A program made the position numbers and the translations under genes. Below are positions 56,408 through 64,000 of a stretch of DNA of 64,000 nt, piece by piece (the stretch's first letter is position 1; each line of letters opens with the position of its first letter). The DNA lies in contig NZ_SRJD01000012.1 in assembly GCF_004684935.1 (NCBI RefSeq), positions 1 to 64,000 on the forward strand. The letters are read 5' to 3'. The notes under the pieces are model-generated. The model made no database searches and was not told the origin of the DNA. It saw nothing but the letters and a program-made list of their open reading frames with translations. The stretch comes from Sporolactobacillus shoreae (GTDB taxonomy: Bacteria; Bacillota; Bacilli; Bacillales; Sporolactobacillaceae).

Positions 56408-56567
56408 GGAATCCCCAATGTCTTCACACTCCCATATGTTCAAAAAGTGCAGCGTAACGTTTCGTTGCACTTTCGAACTCATTTTAATAAAACGTTTTTA
56501 AAATCCTCTTGTGTGACAAATTCCGCACAATTTTAAACTCTGATGTTCAAGATCACGCTGTTTTCAA

Positions 56568-57620
<1,053 letters not shown>

Positions 57621-57706
57621 CTATTTGTTTGGTACATAATACCCATTAACCTTCATGTTTTCGTATATTCTTAATCTAATCTCTGATCTATTGTTTCAAT
57701 GCTTTG

Positions 57707-57946
57707 TTAAGTCATATCAGCCACCGAAATGACATCAACTAACTTATCAATCTGTTTAACTAGCTGCTCAGTCTGGTGCGCCTCCTCAACATTAATGAGC
57801 ATGCTTATGTCGGAAGTTCCTTCTTTTGTCCCGAGTTTTTGCATCGTCAAACAGTCTATATCCAAGTTCCATCGGGACATGAGAGTCGCTATACGCCCAA
57901 GCACACTCGGATTGCTGGAAACAATCGCAATAATCGTCCGTTTCAT
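57707..57946 (-). CDS. ilvN: Acetolactate synthase small subunit, single ACT domain
   Basis: A 79-residue protein that starts KRTIIAIVSSNPSVLGRIATLMSRW and is one ACT domain long. Bacillus IlvH/IlvN is about 160-175 residues with a second C-terminal domain, which is absent; the 100 bp after the stop show no remnant of it. The size matches enterobacterial IlvM and IlvN. IlvM gives a valine-insensitive enzyme, while E. coli IlvN (also short) is valine-sensitive, so feedback cannot be read directly. It lies four bases after ilvB. Confidence 0.88.
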   Translation of the reverse strand: MKRTIIAIVSSNPSVLGRIATLMSRWNLDIDCLTMQKLGTKEGTSDISMLINVEEAHQTEQLVKQIDKLVDVISVADMT

Positions 57947-57950
57947 GACT

Positions 57951-59669
57951 TCACACCCCTATCATCTCTTTTAGTCCTTTTCCTGGAGCAACCATTGGAA
58001 AAACATTTTCCATTTGTTTGACGCGACAATCAATCAACACAGGATCAGGGTTTTTTACGGCAGATTCCAGAACACTGTCGATCTGGTCTCGTTCAGTGAT
58101 TCGCCAACCGGTGACACCATAACTTTCAGCGAGTCTGACAAAGTCTGGTTGAAAGGACGGAATGGAGTGAGCGTATCTTTTTTCATAAAAAGCTTCCTGC
58201 CACTGACGTACCATGCCTAAAGCATTATTGTTTAAAATAATGATTTTGATCGGCAGGTGTAATTCAGTGACTACAGCCAGCTCTTCAAGGGTCATCTGAA
58301 AACCGCCATCACCGACGATTGCCACGACCGTTTTTTCTGGCTCAGCAATCTGCGCGCCAATCGCTGCGGGAAAACCAAATCCCATCGTGCCAAGGCCCCC
58401 AGAGCTTACCCAATGGTACGGGTGCTCGAACTGATAATGCTGGGCTGTCCACATCTGATGCTGGCCAACGTCCGTTGTGACAATGGCGTCCGATCCGGCA
58501 TAATGGCGGATACGTTCAATAACGTATTGTGGCGGAATGGTTGAGTCTTCCGGACGATTTTCATAATGAAGCGGATGCTGCTGTGCATAAGTGTGCAAAT
58601 GTCTCAGCCATTCTTGTCTCTCTTTACAGGATCCCGTTGTTCTTTCAAGCTGCTCAAGGACAACACCCGCGTCACCCATCACCGGATATTTTGTCGGAAC
58701 ATTTTTCCCGATCTCGGCAGGATCAATATCCACATGTGCAATCTCAGCTTCCGTTGCAAACTTTGAGAGGTTGCACGTCAACCGGTCATCAAAACGAGAA
58801 CCAATGTTAATTAGTAAGTCGCATTCCGAAAGGGCCATATTGGCAGCATATGTGCCATGCATTCCACCCATACCCAGAAACAGAGGATGAGACGTTGGAA
58901 AACTCCCCAGTCCAAGAAGTGTGTTGACCACAGGAAGTTGATGATTCTGTGCAAATAATCGCAGTCGGTCGCATGCTTTCGCATGAAGGACACCAGCTCC
59001 GGCAAGCAGAACCGGCCGCCTTGCTCTTTCAATAGCTCCAGCCAATCGATGAATCTGTTTTTCATTGGCTGGCCCGGGAACATGATAGCCCGGTAAGTGT
59101 ATTTCGACCTTTTCCGATCTCCACTCGATTTGTTCAGCACTCACATCTTTCGGCAGATCAACAAGAACCGGTCCCGGACGTCCTGATGTTGCAATATAGA
59201 AAGCTTCTTTCACAATCCGAGACAAATCACGCAGATCCCTCACTTGAAAATTATGCTTGGTTGCCGGTGCGGTAATACCAATCACATCTGCCTCTTGAAA
59301 AGCATCTGTGTTAATTACGGGTCTGGCCACCTGACCTGTAAAAACCACGATTGGCAACGAATCAATGCACGCATCCATCAGTCCGGTGACAATGTTGGTC
59401 GCACCCGGTCCGCTCGTGGCAATCACGACACCCGGTTTCCCGGACACTCGTGAATAACCTTCTGCAGCATGAATTGCACCTTGTTCATGTCGCGCTAGGA
59501 CATGCCTGACTTTTTTCCTGTAGAGGGCATCATAAATGGGCAATACAGCCCCACCTGGATAACCGAAAATAACTTCGGTGCCTTCGCGAAGAATCGATTG
59601 AACAAGGACGTCGGCACCGGTACCCCATGTGAATTTGGGTTCATCCTCCGTTTTCGTTGTCAGTGTCAC
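57951..59669 (-). CDS. ilvB: Acetolactate synthase large subunit
   Basis: A protein of about 572 residues from GTG 59669 (AAAGGAGGA upstream). The catalytic Glu is in [14 protein letters not shown]. The ThDP motif is [12 protein letters not shown]...NNNALGMV, and FAD-domain residues are present. An open in-frame extension to ATG 59801 overlaps a structured leader and lacks a good ribosome binding site. The enzyme makes acetolactate from pyruvate, or acetohydroxybutyrate from 2-ketobutyrate. It is the first gene of the ilvBNCA-ylmA group. Confidence 0.93.
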   Translation of the reverse strand: MTLTTKTEDEPKFTWGTGADVLVQSILREGTEVIFGYPGGAVLPIYDALYRKKVRHVLARHEQGAIHAAEGYSRVSGKPGVVIATSGPGATNIVTGLMDACIDSLPIVVFTGQVARPVINTDAFQEADVIGITAPATKHNFQVRDLRDLSRIVKEAFYIATSGRPGPVLVDLPKDVSAEQIEWRSEKVEIHLPGYHVPGPANEKQIHRLAGAIERARRPVLLAGAGVLHAKACDRLRLFAQNHQLPVVNTLLGLGSFPTSHPLFLGMGGMHGTYAANMALSECDLLINIGSRFDDRLTCNLSKFATEAEIAHVDIDPAEIGKNVPTKYPVMGDAGVVLEQLERTTGSCKERQEWLRHLHTYAQQHPLHYENRPEDSTIPPQYVIERIRHYAGSDAIVTTDVGQHQMWTAQHYQFEHPYHWVSSGGLGTMGFGFPAAIGAQIAEPEKTVVAIVGDGGFQMTLEELAVVTELHLPIKIIILNNNALGMVRQWQEAFYEKRYAHSIPSFQPDFVRLAESYGVTGWRITERDQIDSVLESAVKNPDPVLIDCRVKQMENVFPMVAPGKGLKEMIGV

Positions 59670-59698
59670 ACCACTTATCCTCCTTTCCCTCATATCGA

Positions 59699-59795
59699 GG
59701 CAAGCAAGTATGGAGCCCGAGCTTGGAACCTTAACTAAATTTTCGATCCGCCTGGGGAAAGTTGATTTCAAGCCGGTAACCCGGTACTTACTGCC
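59699..59795 (-). promoter_or_regulatory. Structured leader RNA of the ilvB operon (unrecognised class)
   Basis: On the minus strand GGCAGTAAGTA (59795-59785) pairs with TACTTGCTTGCC (59710-59699) over 11 bp with one bulge, enclosing about 75 bases. Inside, CCGG-GTTA-CCGG forms a small hairpin. Right after the closing arm, CCTC-GATAT-GAGG forms another that overlaps the closing arm by two bases and lies just before the ribosome binding site. No T-box sequence is present. It could control translation or be a novel riboswitch. Confidence 0.45.
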
Positions 59796-59885
59796 ATTCA
59801 TCTCCCAAACATCTTAGCAATCTTTATCCGTAGATGACCCAATTTCTGATACGAAAGCGATTGCTTTTTTGAGGGAGTGACCCAA

Positions 59886-59914
59886 ATATTAATACTCTTG
59901 AAAAATTCAGTCAA
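59886..59914 (-). promoter_or_regulatory. Promoter of the ilvBNCA operon
   Basis: On the minus strand TTGACT (59914-59909) and TAATAT (59891-59886) are 17 bases apart, giving a leader of about 210 bases. A CodY-box-like sequence with three mismatches lies at 59940-59926, upstream of the -35 box. Confidence 0.75.
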
Positions 59915-60173
59915 CTCTTATTTTTCATTTTTTTAAAATTTCCCACTTGATAAATTTGGGCACTTATGAAGAAATTCGAAAGCGGAAATAAAAAAATATT
60001 TTTGATTTGCTGCTCTCAATGGCTTGATGACCTGATCATCCAGTTTAACGGGATCACGTTTTTCCCGCGTTGAATTTATCGCATCGCACACTCCTGAGCC
60101 TTCATTTTACTCGAAAGCCACTGTACAGATTCATTCTTGGATCAGCAGCAGAATCACTTTTCCCCATTCTATG

Positions 60174-60188
60174 ATTTTTCAAAAAAAT
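60174..60188 (+). promoter_or_regulatory. Possible CodY box upstream of the ilvD promoter
   Basis: ATTTTTCAAAAAAAT matches the CodY consensus AATTTTCWGAAAATT with three mismatches, 22 bp upstream of the -35 box. CodY commonly controls branched-chain amino-acid genes in this phylum, but AT-rich DNA gives such matches by chance. Confidence 0.28.
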
Positions 60189-60210
60189 ATATCTTATCTG
60201 TAAAATTGTA

Positions 60211-60239
60211 TTGACTTTCTTATAGGCTGGTGCTATGTT
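60211..60239 (+). promoter_or_regulatory. Promoter of ilvD
   Basis: TTGACT (60211-60216) and TATGTT (60234-60239) are 17 bases apart, with an extended TGC before the -10 box. The transcript would start near 60246 and carry a leader of about 230 bases. Confidence 0.78.
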
Positions 60240-60279
60240 TGATCATACCAAATTTGATCTATACAAGGAGTTCATTACC

Positions 60280-60330
60280 ATGCTGTTCTCATTCGATAAT
60301 CGAGTCTTGAATATCTTGATTATTAACTAG
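60280..60330 (+). CDS. Leader peptide rich in branched-chain amino acids
   Basis: A 16-residue open frame, MLFSFDNRVLNILIIN, with AAGGAG nine bases upstream of ATG. Seven of 16 residues are Leu, Ile or Val, and six of these fall within residues 9-15 (VLNILII). It lies 40 bp after a clear promoter and about 70 bp before a strong terminator that precedes ilvD. This is the classical layout of a ribosome-controlled attenuator, in which stalling at scarce Leu/Ile/Val codons decides between two RNA folds. Confidence 0.72.
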   Translation: MLFSFDNRVLNILIIN

Positions 60331-60367
60331 GGCCTTGGCAGTCGCTGAAAAACTTAACGATTGTCCG

Positions 60368-60435
60368 GGTCCTCATTGACATCGAATGGGAACCGGGCAA
60401 AAGCTCCCATTCATGGCTATGAATGGGAGCTTTTT
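60368..60435 (+). terminator. Attenuator of ilvD with alternative antiterminator
   Basis: AAGCTCCCATTCAT (60401-60414) pairs perfectly with its complement at 60419-60432 and runs into five T: an intrinsic terminator. GAATGGGA (60384-60391) can instead pair with TCCCATTC (60405-60412), breaking it. GGTCCTCATT (60368-60377) can in turn pair with AATGGGAACC (60385-60394), with one mismatch. These three exclusive pairings are what an attenuator needs. Confidence 0.75.
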
Positions 60436-60474
60436 CTATAATCAAACAACACAAGATGAAAGGATGAAGAAAAA

Positions 60475-62205
60475 TTGAGAAGTGACGAAATTAAGAAGGG
60501 TGTGGACAGAGCACCGGCTCGAAGCCTGCTGCGAGCAACCGGCGTTGTGAAAAATGAAGAGGATATGCACAAACCGTTTATTGCAGTCTGTAATTCATAT
60601 GTGGATATAGTTCCGGGCCACGTCCATTTGAGAGAACTGGCTGATGTCGCTAAAAAGGCGATCCGTGAAGCTGGCGGCGTGCCTTTTGAGTTCAATACGA
60701 TTGGCGTTGACGACGGTATTGCTATGGGTCATATCGGTATGCGCTATTCTCTGCCAAGCCGTGAACTGATCGCCGATTCCGCCGAAACAATGATCAATGC
60801 GCACTGGTTTGACGGCGTTTTCTACATTCCTAATTGTGATAAGATCACTCCAGGCATGCTGCTCGCCGCTGTGAGGACCAATGTTCCCGCCATCTTCTGT
60901 TCGGGTGGTCCGATGAAAGCCGGTCTTTCCGCACAGGGTAAGGCTCTGACCCTGTCCTCCGTGTTTGAAGGCGTTGGCGCTTTTAAAGAGGGACGGATCA
61001 CGAAAGAAGAATTTCTGAACATTGAAGCTTCAGCCTGTCCGACCTGCGGATCCTGTGCCGGTATGTTCACTGCCAATTCAATGAACAGCCTAATGGAAGT
61101 GCTTGGGGTCGCGCTTCCTGGAAACGGCACCGCTCTTGCTGTTTCCGAAGAGAGGCGTGAGTTGATCCGCGAGTCGGCCTCCAAACTGATGGATTTAGTG
61201 AAAAACAACGTCAGGCCGCGTGACATTATCACCCCTGAAGCTGTTGACGATGCTTTTGCTCTTGATATGGCGATGGGCGGCTCAACCAATACGGTTCTGC
61301 ACATGCTGGCCGTTGCGTCCGAAGCGGGCATTGACTATGATTTGAACCGTATCAACAAGGTTGCTGAAAAAGTACCTTATCTCGCAAAAATTGCCCCGAG
61401 TTCAGCATTCTCCATGCAGGATGTTCACGAAGCCGGCGGTATTTCCGCAATCATCAAAACCCTCATCGATATGGGTGGCATTGTTCATCCAAACCGGATC
61501 ACCGTTACCGGACGGACACTTCGTGAAAATGTTGCAGACGCCCAAGTCAAGAATTCTAAAGTCATTCATCCATTAGAAGAAGCCTACAGCAAAACAGGTG
61601 GATTATCTGTTTTGTTCGGCAATCTTGCGCCAAAGGGTGCCGTTATTAAGGTCGGTGGTGTGGATCCGTCGATTAAAATTTTTACTGGAAAAGCGATTTG
61701 CTTTAACTCACATGATGAAGCAGTTGAAGCCATCGATAATCACACCGTCCGAAAAGGCCATGTCGTTGTTATTCGTTACGAAGGCCCGAAAGGCGGTCCG
61801 GGTATGCCGGAAATGCTGGCGCCGACCTCATCAATTGTCGGTCGGGGACTGGGAAAGGATGTCGCTCTGATCACAGACGGCCGTTTCTCAGGTGCTTCAC
61901 GCGGCATTTCTGTTGGCCACATTTCTCCGGAAGCCGCATCAGGTGGTCCGATTGCTCTTGTTAAAGACGGTGATACGATCACGATTGATCTAACCCATCG
62001 GACGATCCACCTTGCCGTGTCAGACCATGAACTGTCTGAACGTCAGAAACAGCTCAAACCTTTTGTTCCGAAAGTCAAAACCGGCTATCTGGCCCGCTAC
62101 GCCGCACTGGTTACCTCTGCCCACACTGGTGGTGTCATGAGGCTTCCGGAAGCATGGACGAATGAATCAGAAAAAACGGATTTGGCAACACCATTAACTG
62201 AGTGA
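60475..62205 (+). CDS. ilvD: Dihydroxy-acid dehydratase
   Basis: A 576-residue IlvD/Edd-family enzyme of normal length. The cluster cysteines are in [12 protein letters not shown] and [12 protein letters not shown], and the C-terminal block [19 protein letters not shown] is intact. It dehydrates the dihydroxy acids of the valine and isoleucine branches to 2-keto acids. The start is TTG with AAAGGATG seven bases before it. It is divergent from the ilvB operon and is preceded by its own promoter, leader peptide and attenuator. Confidence 0.95.
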   Translation: MRSDEIKKGVDRAPARSLLRATGVVKNEEDMHKPFIAVCNSYVDIVPGHVHLRELADVAKKAIREAGGVPFEFNTIGVDDGIAMGHIGMRYSLPSRELIADSAETMINAHWFDGVFYIPNCDKITPGMLLAAVRTNVPAIFCSGGPMKAGLSAQGKALTLSSVFEGVGAFKEGRITKEEFLNIEASACPTCGSCAGMFTANSMNSLMEVLGVALPGNGTALAVSEERRELIRESASKLMDLVKNNVRPRDIITPEAVDDAFALDMAMGGSTNTVLHMLAVASEAGIDYDLNRINKVAEKVPYLAKIAPSSAFSMQDVHEAGGISAIIKTLIDMGGIVHPNRITVTGRTLRENVADAQVKNSKVIHPLEEAYSKTGGLSVLFGNLAPKGAVIKVGGVDPSIKIFTGKAICFNSHDEAVEAIDNHTVRKGHVVVIRYEGPKGGPGMPEMLAPTSSIVGRGLGKDVALITDGRFSGASRGISVGHISPEAASGGPIALVKDGDTITIDLTHRTIHLAVSDHELSERQKQLKPFVPKVKTGYLARYAALVTSAHTGGVMRLPEAWTNESEKTDLATPLTE

Positions 62206-62324
62206 AGATATTTGAAGATCATGAGGGACGGGGTGCTTCCATATGCCTGACATCCATCTTGTTTCTCAGATACTCAAATTTCATCAATATAGATAAATAA
62301 AGGGATATACAAAAACAGAAGGGA

Positions 62325-63311
62325 TTGAAGACATTGAAAGTGATCGTATCAATGGGAAAATTTTTGGGGAAATACTTTGCCTTGTTTGTTTTGGCTGCCG
62401 CAGCCATCAGTTATTTTCAACCAAGTTTAATTACCTGGGTACTGCCTTACGTTTCTTATTTATTGGGCGTTGTCATGTTTGGCATGGGGATGACTTTAAA
62501 GCGATCCGATTTCGCCGAAGTATTTAAGCGGCCGAAAGATGTTATTGTTGGCGTTTGCGCTCATTATCTGATCATGCCGCTTGTCGCTTACGTGCTGTGC
62601 CTCGTGTTCCATCTTCCGAGCGCCGTTGCTGTTGGCGTCATCCTCGTTGGCTGTTGCCCCAGCGGAACATCTTCCAATGTCATGTGCTATCTGGCAAAAG
62701 GCGATGTGGCTCTGGGTGTATCGATTGGTGCCGTCTCCACGCTCATCGCTCCGGTCATGCTGCCCTTCATACTCTGGCTGCTTGCCAGACGCTGGGTGAA
62801 AATTCCGACAGGATCACTATTTGTCAGTGTTGTTGAGATCGTGATCATCCCAATTGTTCTTGGCGTGCTTGTCAACACATTGTTTGGTAAGAAAGTGGAA
62901 AAAGCCACCGAAGCGCTTCCGCTTGTGTCGACGGTATCAATTATCATGATCGCCGGTGGCGTCGTAGCAGCAAATAGTGCGACATTATTCACTGCCAGCA
63001 CATTGATCCTGATTCCTGTGGTCATCCTGCACAACCTGCTTGGCTATACCTTGGGCTTCTTCTTCAGCCGGCTGCTCGGCATGGATCACCAGAAGAGCCG
63101 TGCCATCACATTCGAAGTCGGTATGCAGAATTCGGGGCTGGGTGTCACCTTAGCGATGGCTTTCTTCTCACCGATTGCAGCTGTGCCGGGAACATTATTC
63201 AGCATCTGGCATAATATGTCCGGTTCCGTTCTGGCCTCTTACTGGGAAGGAAAAGACAAGAAAGCAGATGCAAAATCGGCAGTTAAAACTGCGGCAAACG
63301 TCGTAAGCTGA
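62325..63311 (+). CDS. Bile acid:sodium symporter (BASS)-family transporter
   Basis: A 328-residue protein with about ten helices. CCPSGTSSNVMCYLAKGDVALGVSIG (about 107-132) and EVGMQNSGLGVTLAMAFF (about 264-281) are the substrate- and sodium-site signatures of the BASS family. Bacterial members include the ketopantoate/pantoate transporter PanS, and ketopantoate derives from the IlvD product 2-ketoisovalerate, so its position after ilvD is suggestive. Start codon is one of two TTG (62325 or 62334). Confidence 0.8.
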   Translation: MKTLKVIVSMGKFLGKYFALFVLAAAAISYFQPSLITWVLPYVSYLLGVVMFGMGMTLKRSDFAEVFKRPKDVIVGVCAHYLIMPLVAYVLCLVFHLPSAVAVGVILVGCCPSGTSSNVMCYLAKGDVALGVSIGAVSTLIAPVMLPFILWLLARRWVKIPTGSLFVSVVEIVIIPIVLGVLVNTLFGKKVEKATEALPLVSTVSIIMIAGGVVAANSATLFTASTLILIPVVILHNLLGYTLGFFFSRLLGMDHQKSRAITFEVGMQNSGLGVTLAMAFFSPIAAVPGTLFSIWHNMSGSVLASYWEGKDKKADAKSAVKTAANVVS

Positions 63312-63388
63312 ATTGGGTTTATGATGATAGAACTTTTCACATTTTACAGCTCTAGCTCTTCTTTGAATTTATATTCATCAATACTCAC

Positions 63389-63427
63389 AGGTGCACCAGA
63401 CGAAATGTCTGTTGCACCTTTTTTTGC
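63389..63427 (+). terminator. Terminator of the ilvD-BASS region
   Basis: AGGTGCA and CAGAC pair with GTCTG and TGCACCT, leaving a single mismatch, and run into seven T. Confidence 0.88.
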
Positions 63428-63594
63428 ATTCTTCATCATTTGTGTTACTGGATTACATTAAAAAATACCGTCACATGGAATAAATTCTTTACTTGAAAAA
63501 AAGTTGTTTACGGGACAAAAGTGTCCCTTATTGTGGACAGATGAGGGTGCACAGTAGGGTCGACCGGTACAACATCTTGCCTAAATTGAGTTTC

Positions 63595-63894
63595 TTACTT
63601 TGCTTTTACTATACTCAACAAGAGTCCCGAAAATCGTTGATTCATTTCTTCTTGACGCAGTGTCATGTAACTATGACGCCCATCACGTCTTATATGTATA
63701 AGGCCGCACTCCCTTAATGTACGGTAATGATGAGATAAATTACTCTTTTTTCCTAAGTCCTCAAATACAGCACAGCTTTGCTCTCCTGACTTATATAGGC
63801 GCTTAACAATAGTTAAGCGAATAGGGTCACTCAGAGCATATAAAATTTGTTCAACTTTAATGCCATCTAGATCGGGGTGAAAAAACTCACGCAT
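63595..63894 (-). CDS. ArsR-family repressor
   Basis: A protein of about 99 residues from ATG 63894 (AGGAGATA eight bases upstream). It has a winged helix with DPIRLTIVKRLYKSGEQSCAVF and KKSNLSHHYRTLRECGLIHIRRDG. Only one cysteine is present in the sensor region, so metal sensing is doubtful. It is divergent from a gene that begins at the window edge, and a palindrome lies between them, which suggests that it represses that gene. Confidence 0.83.
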   Translation of the reverse strand: MREFFHPDLDGIKVEQILYALSDPIRLTIVKRLYKSGEQSCAVFEDLGKKSNLSHHYRTLRECGLIHIRRDGRHSYMTLRQEEMNQRFSGLLLSIVKAK

Positions 63895-63949
63895 TGAATT
63901 ATCTCCTGAATTACTTGATATTTGCATTCTACACAATTAGCTTCTATAA

Positions 63950-63981
63950 TTCAATTGTTTAATAATTACTAAATAATTGAA
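63950..63981. promoter_or_regulatory. Operator palindrome between the ArsR gene and the edge gene
   Basis: TTCAATTGTTTA (63950-63961) is the inverted repeat of TAAATAATTGAA (63970-63981) at 11 of 12 positions, with an eight-base centre. This is a fitting size for an ArsR dimer site. Confidence 0.6.
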
Positions 63982-63994
63982 GGGATGATTTAAA

Positions 63995-64000
63995 ATGAAT
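63995..64000 (+). CDS. Start of a divergent gene, cut by the window end
   Basis: ATGAAT at the right edge is preceded by AGGGATGAT, a plausible ribosome binding site, and by the palindrome. Only two codons are visible, so the product is unknown; ArsR-controlled transporters are frequent in this position. Confidence 0.35.

Noticed and set aside
59670-59801. Longer ilvB start at ATG 59801
   Set aside because: The added 44 residues resemble no IlvB N-terminus and overlap a stem structure; GTG 59669 has an ideal ribosome binding site.
59669-59880. T-box in front of ilvB
   Set aside because: The conserved TGGTACC T-box block and a competing terminator are absent; only an unrelated stem is seen.

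Overview
The window is chromosomal DNA of a Gram-positive, low-to-moderate GC Firmicute, most likely a member of Bacillales. I base this on AGGAGG-type ribosome binding sites, frequent TTG/GTG starts, a leucine-type T-box, DUF3243, DUF6366, DUF2812, YlmA-like and NERD proteins, and no Gram-negative markers. Sporolactobacillaceae would fit but cannot be proved from sequence alone. There is no rRNA, tRNA, CRISPR array or complete prophage. The left edge appears to hold the 5' part of a group II intron.

Layout. 1-3.3 kb: putative group II intron fragment, then a leftward operon with a UDP-sulfoquinovose synthase (sqdB-like), a sulfoquinovosyltransferase-like GT4 enzyme and a GtrA-like flippase. 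3.5-9.7 kb: transporters, an SDR protein, a DUF6366 protein, an APH-like kinase and a HAD phosphatase. 9.8-17.8 kb: a TetR/ABC-2 permease pair with twin operators, a YeiH protein, a MarR/MMPL exporter operon and an SDR reductase. 18.2-21.3 kb: a complete four-gene ECF transporter (S-T-A-A) of unknown substrate. 21.6-30.6 kb: regulators (ArsR-DUF2087, MocR/LysE, TetR/flavodoxin, PadR), PfpI and methyltransferase genes, and a NatAB-type ABC transporter behind a large inverted-repeat operator. 30.8-49 kb: an accessory region with many exporters, GNAT acetyltransferases, a cell-wall hydrolase, a holin-like protein and an acyl-CoA synthetase. It also holds four broken genes: GNAT (nonsense), Nudix (internal deletion), NERD (frameshift) and a metallophosphoesterase remnant. 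49.6-63.3 kb: branched-chain amino acid biosynthesis, with leftward leuABCD, leftward ilvB-ilvN-ilvC-ilvA-ylmA and divergent ilvD, followed by a BASS-family transporter. 63.6-64 kb: an ArsR repressor with a palindromic operator and the start of a divergent gene.

How the genes work together. ilvA, ilvBN, ilvC and ilvD make the 2-keto acids for isoleucine and valine, and leuABCD extends the valine branch to leucine. IlvA lacks its C-terminal ACT domain and LeuA lacks its C-terminal leucine-binding domain. IlvN is only one ACT domain long. Allosteric control therefore looks reduced, while RNA-level control looks rich: a T-box before leuA, a 16-residue leader peptide plus attenuator before ilvD, and an unrecognised structured leader before ilvB.

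The best leads are the sulfoquinovose operon, the pathway-wide loss of feedback domains and the three different RNA control devices on one pathway.
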